Assembly (NCBI GenBank): GCA_043820105.1
Contig: JBDREC010000007.1
Location: 1 to 5,086, forward strand
DNA: 5,086 nucleotides
Reading direction: 5' to 3'
Source: JBDREC01 sp043820105 [NCBI: Pseudomonadota bacterium]
GTDB lineage: Bacteria; Bdellovibrionota_F; JAHFAK01
Positions 1-4,973 of this stretch are shown in pieces; positions within the stretch are counted from its first letter, which is position 1, and each line of letters begins with the position of its first letter. Below the pieces are notes generated by a model. It ran no database searches, was not told where the DNA came from, and was given only the letters and a program-made list of their open reading frames with translations. A program made the translations under genes and the position numbers.

Positions 1-254
1 ATGTTTCCTTAAACATTTATGAAGTGTCTATGTTTTCGGTTTATATTGCATCTGCGAATAAGCAAAATAAAGGTATATTAACAGGATTCCATAAATTTAT
101 TAATATGTCTTTTATGCTGATTGGGACTGTCTTTTATATATTTATATCTGATTTTCTTCCAATATCTATAATCGCATTGGTTCCTGCAGTAATATTGATT
201 ATTTCCGTATCTTATCTAATCTTAAATAGAAAGAAATTTTATGAAACAAGCTAG
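1..254 (+). CDS. C-terminal end of a polytopic membrane protein, probably an MFS-type transporter (5' truncated by window)
   Basis: The reading frame is open from the left edge (first full codon at 3) to the TAG at 252-254, giving 83 residues of a longer protein. GTG at 24 and ATG at 30 are in frame but are probably internal, because coding-like sequence continues upstream with no stop. Two hydrophobic segments are visible, roughly residues 32-50 (ending YIFIS) and 53-75 (LPISIIALVPAVILIISVSY). They are followed by a short basic tail (NRKKF), as at the cytoplasmic end of a transporter. The first is preceded by a basic loop with NKGILTGFHKFIN, which resembles the loop before helix 11 of MFS carriers, including the LplT-like lysophospholipid transporter group. 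The substrate cannot be told. The gene overlaps the next one by 14 bases, so the two are probably cotranscribed and translationally coupled. Membrane protein is secure; the MFS assignment is inference. Confidence 0.6.
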   Translation, partial: VSLNIYEVSMFSVYIASANKQNKGILTGFHKFINMSFMLIGTVFYIFISDFLPISIIALVPAVILIISVSYLILNRKKFYETS

Positions 255-3006
255 AATAAATACTAGAATATTTTTATTTTTGATTATTATGTCTATATTG
301 TTAGGGATTTTCTTGTTTGCTTATAGCTATTTTTTATCAAAAAAACATGTTAAAAGTATTTTTATAGAGGATAAAAGCAAATATTGTAAGCAAATTGCAA
401 GGCTTATTGAGCCATACTTGAAAACACATAATTATTTTGAACTTTCTAAAATAGCAAATCATGTATTTGATGAAAATATTATGGAATATATTGCTGTTTT
501 TGACAATGATGGTAAATTAATAACACTTCATCCTCAAAAAATACAGGATAAAATAAATTCAAATCTAAAACATAAAAATTTAAATTATTTTATCGAATTA
601 AATGACAGAATAACATTTTATAATATAATTAAGGATAGAAATGAAAATTTATGGGGTAATCTACAGATATCATACTCAGCAAATTCTATTGAACTAGTAA
701 TACTTAATAATCTTTTGCCTTTTCTTGTTGCATTAGGTTGTTTTATTTTTATATGGGTGATTTATTTAACATATTATACTAAATCAATTGTTAGACCTTT
801 AATAAATTTTATAGATAATCTTGAAGCAGTATCGAAGAAATGGCCAATTACACATGATAAATTTAGAAAAGATATTTTCCTGCCAAAATCTACCAAGGAA
901 GTAAATGTAATATCTTGTGTTTTAAAAAATTCATTGGAAAATATTATTACTCTTGAAAAGCAGGCAAAAAAAAATGAACAGTTAGCAGCAATTGGTCAAA
1001 CCACGGCCGCTCTAGCCCATGACATTCGTAAACCTTTTACTAGCATTAAATCAATGTTGTCTATGATTGATAAATATAAAGAAGATCCAGAATTTTTATC
1101 AAAAGCTAAATCAACAGTTAATCAGACAATAGTTCATGTTGAAAAAATGATTTCAGATATTTTGGACTTTTCAAGAGAAGTGAAAGTAGAAGTAAGGCCT
1201 GAGGCGATAGTTAACATTATTGACTTTGCCATTAGATACACCTCACAGGCATTTAAAGATTTATCACTAAAGTTTGATTATAGATTAGAAAGCAAGTTTA
1301 AACCTCTGTGTGATGATGAAAGAATGGTTAGAGTCTTTGGAAATATTATTGGTAATGCAATCGAGGCTATTGGTAAGAAAAAAAATGCCATTATTTGGGT
1401 TTATACAAAAGAAATAATAAAAGATGATAGAACATTTGTTGAAATTACCATTGGAAATAATGGGCCGTGTTTTACAGATGAGGATATCCCCAGCCTATTT
1501 AAATCGTTTTTTACTAAAGGGAAGAAACGAGGAACTGGTTTAGGGCTTGCTTCTGTGCAAAAGATTGTGCTTTTGCATAATGGAACTATAGATGCAAGAA
1601 ATGTAAAAGATAATAATGGAGTTGAGTTTGTCATATGTTTGCCAGCTTCAAAAGAAATTGAATATCATAAAACACATTATTTGCCTCAAGATATTAATGA
1701 AATATTGATTGCTCATTATGTCCCTAAAGAAGATGATTATGATGCTAAGCTTAATTTCTTATCAAAGCAAAAAAATATAAAAGTTGCTTTGCTAGAAGAC
1801 GAAACCCTATATAGGGCTTTTGTTAGAAACACCATAAAAAATAATGAAATTTTAAGTAATCTAATCAGCCTTTATGATGTTAATAATGTTAATGATTGTA
1901 TAAAATTAATTGAAAAAGAAAATGTGGATTTCGCTATTGTTGATATTGATTTGAATGAAGAAAAAAATGGTTACGATTTTCTGAAAGAAGTAAGAGTAAA
2001 AAACATTAACCTCATTTCAATGGTGCACTCTAATAGGTATTTGGATGAAGAAATACAGCAAGCTTATGACCTTGGAGCAAAAGCTTATGCTAGTAAGCCA
2101 CTCAGCATTGAACAGCTTTCAGATTTCTTATTTAAAAGTTTAAACAAAGATACATCATATGATAATAAAAATATTAGAACAGTAAAGCTTGAAGTTGATA
2201 AACCGGAATTATCTATTTTTATTGCCGATGACAATCTTATTATGAGAGACTACCTACATTCTATATTATTGAAAGTTTTAACACCATATAAATGCCACTT
2301 TTATAAATTTGAATGTCCCCATGAGGTTTTAGCAAACTTTGATAAAAAGAAACCTGATATTGTCGTGAGTGATAACCATTATGCTGCTTCAGTTGAACTT
2401 TTAGGAGAAGATTTGCTTGTGAAGTTAAGAGATAAGGACAATCACGTTCTTTTATATTTGTGTTCTGATTTAAGTGAAGAGGAACTAAAAGAAAAATGCT
2501 TAAAAAGCAAAGCTAATGGATATTTTGATCCAACAGTGACTACAATTAAACTAAAAACATTGGTGATAAAGCAGATTGAGGATTATTTAGATAAGAAAAT
2601 ATCAAGGGAGAGTGATGATAACCATGCAATTTCTAAATATCTTCATGATATAAATAAGCCCATCTTGAATACAGCGATTGCTTGTAAAATGATGATTACA
2701 GAGAAATCAACAAAGGATAAAGAGTTGATGGATAAACAGTTGGCAGAAATAAAAAAAGTTTACACCAATTCTAAAGATGTTTTTGAAAAAGATAAAGTGT
2801 TATTTAAAAAGCATAAAAAGATATTGGGTGATGACTTAAAAAAACACTATGAGGAACAATTTCAATTTATAGAAACCATTTTTGAAAAACCAAATTCAGA
2901 AAATTTTTTCGTAGATAATAACCTTAAAGAGACATTTGAAAAAGTGAATGCGTTTTTAGATAAGAATAAAAATTTAAATACACTTATAAGGAAAAATATA
3001 AATTGA
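241..3006 (+). CDS. Membrane-bound hybrid sensor histidine kinase with two receiver domains and a second H-box-like C-terminal region
   Basis: A 921-residue sensor kinase that should autophosphorylate on His and pass phosphate to attached receivers. The order is: TM1 about 10-31, extracytoplasmic sensor about 32-156, TM2 about 158-179, HAMP-like linker (TKSIVRP, about 180-235), DHp with H260 in AHDIRKPF, HATPase about 350-470. The N box has N368 and N372, and the G2 box is GTGLGL (431-436). The G1 box reads GNNGPC (405-410), so Asn replaces the usual adenine-binding Asp. Receiver 1 (about 513-632) has E519/D520, acceptor D568, S597 and K619 before Pro, and looks active. Receiver 2 (about 657-785) has D663/D664 and D711 but D763 where Lys is expected. 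The helical tail (about 790-921) contains HDINKP with H802, echoing the first H box. ATG at 241 puts a basic KQARINTR stretch before TM1; only a weak GAAAG precedes it. No output DNA-binding domain is present, so a separate partner is expected. The signal is unknown. Confidence 0.95.
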   Translation: MKQARINTRIFLFLIIMSILLGIFLFAYSYFLSKKHVKSIFIEDKSKYCKQIARLIEPYLKTHNYFELSKIANHVFDENIMEYIAVFDNDGKLITLHPQKIQDKINSNLKHKNLNYFIELNDRITFYNIIKDRNENLWGNLQISYSANSIELVILNNLLPFLVALGCFIFIWVIYLTYYTKSIVRPLINFIDNLEAVSKKWPITHDKFRKDIFLPKSTKEVNVISCVLKNSLENIITLEKQAKKNEQLAAIGQTTAALAHDIRKPFTSIKSMLSMIDKYKEDPEFLSKAKSTVNQTIVHVEKMISDILDFSREVKVEVRPEAIVNIIDFAIRYTSQAFKDLSLKFDYRLESKFKPLCDDERMVRVFGNIIGNAIEAIGKKKNAIIWVYTKEIIKDDRTFVEITIGNNGPCFTDEDIPSLFKSFFTKGKKRGTGLGLASVQKIVLLHNGTIDARNVKDNNGVEFVICLPASKEIEYHKTHYLPQDINEILIAHYVPKEDDYDAKLNFLSKQKNIKVALLEDETLYRAFVRNTIKNNEILSNLISLYDVNNVNDCIKLIEKENVDFAIVDIDLNEEKNGYDFLKEVRVKNINLISMVHSNRYLDEEIQQAYDLGAKAYASKPLSIEQLSDFLFKSLNKDTSYDNKNIRTVKLEVDKPELSIFIADDNLIMRDYLHSILLKVLTPYKCHFYKFECPHEVLANFDKKKPDIVVSDNHYAASVELLGEDLLVKLRDKDNHVLLYLCSDLSEEELKEKCLKSKANGYFDPTVTTIKLKTLVIKQIEDYLDKKISRESDDNHAISKYLHDINKPILNTAIACKMMITEKSTKDKELMDKQLAEIKKVYTNSKDVFEKDKVLFKKHKKILGDDLKKHYEEQFQFIETIFEKPNSENFFVDNNLKETFEKVNAFLDKNKNLNTLIRKNIN

Positions 3007-3064
3007 ACCTAAAAAAAGCCCTGAACAAGTGCCTGACAAATAAGCAAAACCACTAAACCTAAAA

Positions 3065-3085
3065 ACCCATTTTAGACCCATTTTA
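3065..3085. repeat. Two tandem copies of ACCCATTTTA
   Basis: ACCCATTTTA occurs at 3065-3074 and 3076-3085, a period of 11 bases. It lies in the A-rich stretch after the kinase stop (3007-3189), in which I see no gene, no convincing intrinsic terminator and no other organised element. The 11-base period could place two protein-binding sites on one DNA face, but with two copies this may be chance. Confidence 0.4.
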
Positions 3086-3189
3086 AAAGAATCTACAAGA
3101 AAATTAAAGAAAATAGGGGAAAATAAAAGCAAATTAAAAAGTGGGTTAAGTTAATAATAGGATTTAATAATTCAGTATAATCGGTGTGT

Positions 3190-3212
3190 TGCGCAAAGGT
3201 ATGTTTTGCGCA
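3190..3212. repeat. GC-rich inverted repeat, TGCGCAAA / TTTGCGCA
   Basis: The arms TGCGCAAA (3190-3197) and TTTGCGCA (3205-3212) are perfectly complementary around a 7-base loop. The element stands out against AT-rich surroundings. It has no T run on either side, so it is not a standard intrinsic terminator. It lies 9 bases beyond the point where the adjacent half tRNA-Ser ends, on the side where the missing tRNA half should be. It may belong to the DNA that joined there. Confidence 0.6.
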
Positions 3213-3220
3213 CTGTTCTA

Positions 3221-3261
3221 ATTTCCAGTCGTGCACCTTCGGCCAACTCGGTCACCTCTCC
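3221..3261 (-). pseudogene. 5' half of tRNA-Ser(GGA), broken in the anticodon stem
   Basis: Read on the minus strand from 3261, the sequence has the start of a bacterial tRNA-Ser. The acceptor strand is GGAGAGG, followed by TG. The D arm is ACC...GGT (a three-pair stem, usual for Ser) with loop GAGTTGGCCGAA. The anticodon stem strand is CACGA and the loop is CTGGAAA with anticodon GGA. The 3' stem strand should read TCGTG but reads TTAGA, and nothing resembling a variable arm, a TTCGA T loop or the complementary CCTCTCC acceptor end follows. The molecule is therefore a half tRNA and cannot fold or be charged normally. The break next to the anticodon loop is one of the known positions where tyrosine integrases recombine in tRNA genes. 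The tRNA identity is strong by pattern; the integration explanation is inference. Confidence 0.75.
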
Positions 3262-3273
3262 AAAAGAGAATTT

Positions 3274-3302
3274 CTAATATTTGATTTGCTTATTTATGTC
3301 AA
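3274..3302 (-). promoter_or_regulatory. Sigma-70-type promoter of the half tRNA-Ser
   Basis: On the minus strand, a perfect -35 TTGACA (3302-3297) is followed by a 17-base spacer and a -10 TATTAG (3279-3274). The tRNA 5' end is 12 bases beyond the -10, so transcription would start about 6 bases ahead of it, as expected for a tRNA gene. The promoter looks intact even though the tRNA is cut, so a short transcript through the half tRNA and the 3190-3212 hairpin could still be made. Confidence 0.6.
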
Positions 3303-3345
3303 ATAAATTTAGTTGCTTATCTGGTTTTCTTAAAAAATAAAATAA

Positions 3346-3375
3346 TTGTAGACTTTATACTGTGTATATTATATT
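3346..3375 (+). promoter_or_regulatory. Possible promoter for the HEPN/MNT pair
   Basis: TTGTAG (3346-3351) and TATATT (3370-3375) are separated by 18 bases and lie just ahead of the HEPN start codons. The -35 is imperfect, and such AT-rich DNA yields -10 look-alikes by chance, so this is a weak call. Confidence 0.3.
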
Positions 3376-3391
3376 AATTTTATATATCATT

Positions 3392-3817
3392 ATGAAAAAA
3401 TATTTGGATTCAAATATGACAAAAAAGGATTTGGCGAAACTTGTTCAATACTGGAAAAATGGTTCAAAAATCAACTTTGATTCAGCAAAAGAAATTGGCA
3501 AGAAAACTGAAAATTATGTTGATGCTTTGTTTCTTCTTCATTTGACGACTGAAAAAATATTAAAAGCATATTTAGTACAGGCAAGTGGAAAACATTCTCC
3601 TTTATCTCATAATTTGCTATACTTGGCTCAGCTATCATCTTTAAGATTAACTAGGGATAAAACAATACTACTTTCTGAGATTAATGAGTTTAATCTAGAA
3701 TGCAGATATCCTGATGATAAATACACTATTTATAAATTAGCCAACAAGGCTATGTTTGACAATTATTTAAAAAAGATAGAAAAGTTTAGAAAATGGATAT
3801 TAAGCAAATTAAAGTAA
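3392..3817 (+). CDS. HEPN-domain protein of a HEPN/MNT two-gene module
   Basis: A 141-residue, all-helical protein. Family marks are an early YW (residues 20-21), H50 followed by TTEKILKAYLV (compare the family's H-x3-EK-xxKA), S72-H73-N74 at the 'THDL'-like turn, and RYPDD (105-109) in the last part. HEPN proteins of this group pair with minimal nucleotidyltransferases, and some pairs act as toxin-antitoxin modules. No Arg here is followed by His at the spacing of the RX4-6H ribonuclease motif, so RNase activity is not supported. The partner starts inside this gene (25-base overlap), indicating coupled translation. Start choice is uncertain. GTG at 3362 would add a hydrophobic stretch unlike the family. 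ATG at 3392 has no Shine-Dalgarno. ATG at 3416 has a weak GGA upstream and gives the usual short N-terminus before YW, so it may be the true start. Confidence 0.85.
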   Translation: MKKYLDSNMTKKDLAKLVQYWKNGSKINFDSAKEIGKKTENYVDALFLLHLTTEKILKAYLVQASGKHSPLSHNLLYLAQLSSLRLTRDKTILLSEINEFNLECRYPDDKYTIYKLANKAMFDNYLKKIEKFRKWILSKLK

Positions 3818-4113
3818 TAGTTATTCAATTGCGGAAATTATTACTACAAAACAATATAAAGCCTGATTTATTTATTCTTTATGGTTCATATGCTCAAGGT
3901 AATCAAACAGATGAAAGTGATATAGATATCGCATGTGTTTCAAGAGATTTCGGGAAAAATAGATTCAAAGAAGGAAGCTTATTAAATTATTTAATATCAA
4001 AAATTGATGCTAAAATCGAGCTTGTACCCATAGGACTAGAAGAATACTTATCAGGAAAATCAATTTCTCCAATTTTAAATGAAATTATTAAAAATGGAAC
4101 ACCATTACTGTGA
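3793..4113 (+). CDS. MNT-type minimal nucleotidyltransferase, partner of the HEPN protein
   Basis: A 106-residue nucleotidyltransferase of the polymerase-beta fold. The signature is GS (31-32) in YGSYAQGNQTDESDIDI with carboxylates D43 and D45, and a third acidic residue, E76, in the strand KIELVPI. All three metal-binding positions are therefore filled and the enzyme should be able to bind an NTP and transfer a nucleotide. In studied HEPN/MNT systems the MNT protein acts as antitoxin, in at least one case by adding AMP to a Tyr of the HEPN partner. Whether that applies here is inference, since this HEPN lacks the usual ribonuclease motif. The ATG lies 25 bases before the HEPN stop, in another frame, with no clear Shine-Dalgarno, consistent with coupling. 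The length is normal for the family, and it has no extra domains. Confidence 0.88.
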   Translation: MDIKQIKVIVIQLRKLLLQNNIKPDLFILYGSYAQGNQTDESDIDIACVSRDFGKNRFKEGSLLNYLISKIDAKIELVPIGLEEYLSGKSISPILNEIIKNGTPLL

Positions 4114-4172
4114 AGCGTAGAAAGAAAACCACAAGACGAGCCTATAGGGTACAAATAGCATTTTAGCCCAAG

Positions 4173-4200
4173 GGATCCTGAAACAAGTTCAATCTGACCT
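4173..4200. repeat. Degenerate palindromic repeat, GATCCTGAAACAAGTTCA type
   Basis: The core TGAAACAAGTTCA is an inverted repeat, with TGAA and TTCA arms around ACAAG. Its left flank GGATCC has no matching right flank (AATCTGAC), so the outer stem has decayed. From memory, a longer perfect version (GATCCTGAAACAAGTTCAGGATGAC) occurs as an intergenic repeat in several bacterial genomes; I could not check this. It lies in the gap between the convergent MNT and pilin genes. Confidence 0.35.
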
Positions 4201-4231
4201 CGCCTTGTTCCCTTGCGCTCTTGTTCTCTTC

Positions 4232-4277
4232 AAAAGCGCCTGTTCCTTTTTCACCTAATGTCGCCTGGCACTTTTTT
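4232..4277 (+). terminator. Probable intrinsic terminator between convergent genes
   Basis: AAAAGCGCC (4232-4240) can pair with GGCACTTTT (4267-4275) with one mismatch, around a 26-base loop, and the stem runs into six T's (4272-4277). In the plus direction it would end transcription of the HEPN/MNT pair. Read from the other strand, just after the pilin stop at 4294, it has A's before the stem and a shorter T run after, so it may also serve the pilin. The long loop makes the call tentative. Confidence 0.4.
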
Positions 4278-4293
4278 CTTTTCTGAGAATAAA

Positions 4294-4818
4294 TTAGTCT
4301 TCAGCAAGTGTAGTAATAGATCCACCCTTATAGGCGTCTGCAGAACCGGTACTATCTCTTCTTACTATTTGTTGATATTTTGCAACGGTATCGTCATTAT
4401 CTAGATCTTGAAAAACAAGAATTCCAACGCTCACAGTAACGCTGTTTTTTGTGTCTACTTCAAATGTTCCATACAAATCGCCATCAGGGACATAACCAAT
4501 TATTTTACAGTCTGTATTATTGGCTACGATGCTTTGACTGCCCTGGTTTTTATCACCAGTAAGCTTGGCGAATTGTCCTGTGTTCCATGGTGTAGCAGCA
4601 GCTCCGTTTCCATTAGCTCCAGTAAATTCATGAAATTTTGCATTATTAATATTGTAATCAGCTTCAGCTGCAAACACACCATTAATAAGCATTCCAACTT
4701 CTGACTTCTTAGACTTCTTGATATAAGCCATAAAAGACGGAATCGCGATCGCTGCCAAGATGCCGATAATGGCAACTACGATCATTAGTTCAACCAGGGT
4801 AAAGCCTTTCTTTTTCAT
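4294..4818 (-). CDS. pilA: Type IV major pilin-like prepilin
   Basis: A 174-residue type IV prepilin. The short basic leader MKKKG is cut by prepilin peptidase between G5 and F6, and the mature N-terminal Phe would be methylated. Glu at mature position 5 (E10) is present, as is the N-terminal assembly helix through IGILAAIAIP (P27 = mature 22). The helix continues amphipathically through KKSKKSEVGMLINGVFAAEADY to about residue 56. The globular part is Gly/Asn/Asp-rich, with DLDNDD (138-143), possibly a Ca2+-binding loop of the kind seen in deltaproteobacterial pilins. Only one Cys (C104) is present, so the usual C-terminal disulfide loop is absent. It lacks the features of the type II secretion pseudopilin GspG. 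The Shine-Dalgarno AAAGGAGA lies just ahead of the ATG. No assembly genes are nearby in the window, so it may be a stand-alone pilin locus. The symbol pilA is by class, not by a checked orthologue. Confidence 0.9.
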   Translation of the reverse strand: MKKKGFTLVELMIVVAIIGILAAIAIPSFMAYIKKSKKSEVGMLINGVFAAEADYNINNAKFHEFTGANGNGAAATPWNTGQFAKLTGDKNQGSQSIVANNTDCKIIGYVPDGDLYGTFEVDTKNSVTVSVGILVFQDLDNDDTVAKYQQIVRRDSTGSADAYKGGSITTLAED

Positions 4819-4822
4819 GTGG

Positions 4823-4830
4823 TCTCCTTT
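4823..4830 (-). promoter_or_regulatory. Ribosome binding site of the pilin
   Basis: On the minus strand AAAGGAGA is followed by CCAC and the ATG, a strong Shine-Dalgarno at normal distance. It fixes the pilin start. It also shows that the pilin has its own initiation signal, 130 bases downstream of the Shine-Dalgarno site that the cobalamin riboswitch seems to control. Confidence 0.8.
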
Positions 4831-4853
4831 GGAAAAAGTTTATGTTATTTTTG

Positions 4854-4881
4854 GTACAGCGTACAGCGTACGGCGTACAGC
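4854..4881. repeat. Four tandem heptamers GTACAGC (one GTACGGC)
   Basis: GTACAGC occurs at 4854, 4861 and 4875, with GTACGGC at 4868: four back-to-back 7-base units. The next seven bases (GTGAAGG) break the series. The array sits in the pilin 5' region, 24 bases beyond its Shine-Dalgarno. A related direct repeat, GTGAAGGT, occurs at 4882-4889 and 4911-4918. AGCGTG (4879-4884) and CACGCT (4899-4904) can form a 6-pair stem. A 7-base unit tends to vary in copy number by slippage. Confidence 0.8.
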
Positions 4882-4890
4882 GTGAAGGTG

Positions 4891-4953
4891 TTACCCTGCA
4901 CGCTCTTTCAGTGAAGGTCCGTCTTGCACTGTTTTAACTTTGTGAAAAAACAA
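4891..4953 (-). CDS. Possible 20-codon ORF directly behind the cobalamin riboswitch
   Basis: On the minus strand GGAGG (4962-4958) lies 4 bases before a TTG codon (4953-4951) that opens a frame of 20 codons ending in TAA. The peptide would read MFFHKVKTVQDGPSLKERAG. I recognise no homology. The good Shine-Dalgarno at the place where a riboswitch usually controls initiation is the main argument. It could be a regulated leader peptide, or the stub of a lost riboswitch-controlled gene. The weak start codon and short length mean it may not be translated at all. Confidence 0.3.
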   Translation of the reverse strand: MFFHKVKTVQDGPSLKERAG

Positions 4954-4957
4954 TTTT

Positions 4958-4967
4958 CCTCCGCGGG
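4958..4967 (-). promoter_or_regulatory. Likely riboswitch expression platform: L13-like GCGG overlapping a Shine-Dalgarno
   Basis: The minus-strand sequence CCCGCGGAGG puts GCGG (4965-4962) immediately against GGAGG (4962-4958). GCGG is complementary to CCGC in the aptamer's CCCGCAAC loop (5024-5017). In known cobalamin riboswitches the ligand-stabilised L5-L13 kissing contact hides the ribosome binding site, and this arrangement fits that. No intrinsic terminator stem precedes the TTGTTTTTT run (4953-4945). Confidence 0.45.
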
Positions 4968-4973
4968 ATTTTA

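Noticed and set aside
1401-1634. Minus-strand open frame of 77 codons inside the kinase gene
   Set aside because: It lies wholly opposite the conserved HATPase domain, has no ribosome site and no recognisable domain.
3176-3181. Perfect TATAAT as a plus-strand promoter
   Set aside because: There is no acceptable -35 at 16-18 bases upstream, and in AT-rich DNA this hexamer is common by chance.
3145-3212. Integron attC site suggested by GTTAAGT (3145-3151) and the nearby inverted repeat
   Set aside because: No matching RYYYAAC partner at the far end of a palindrome, and no integron-type cassette spacing.
3221-3261. A functional tRNA-Ser gene with a group I intron after the anticodon
   Set aside because: No 3' half of the tRNA occurs on the minus strand to the left edge of the window, and the DNA there is a kinase gene on the other strand.
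3362-3391. GTG at 3362 as start of the HEPN protein
   Set aside because: It would add a hydrophobic stretch not seen in the family, overlap the possible -10 region, and has no ribosome site.
4213-4404. Plus-strand open frame overlapping the pilin 3' end
   Set aside because: It has no Shine-Dalgarno, covers the probable terminator and is antisense to a well-supported pilin.
4408-4704. Plus-strand open frame within the pilin
   Set aside because: It is antisense to the pilin, and its Cys/Ser/Ile-rich composition is that of a shadow frame.
4524-4775. Second minus-strand frame within the pilin
   Set aside because: It is out of frame with the pilin and its Leu/Arg-rich product is not protein-like; the pilin frame has clear class signatures.
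4945-4953. T run after the riboswitch as an intrinsic terminator
   Set aside because: I could not find a stable GC-rich stem directly before it; the sequence upstream fits a Shine-Dalgarno better.
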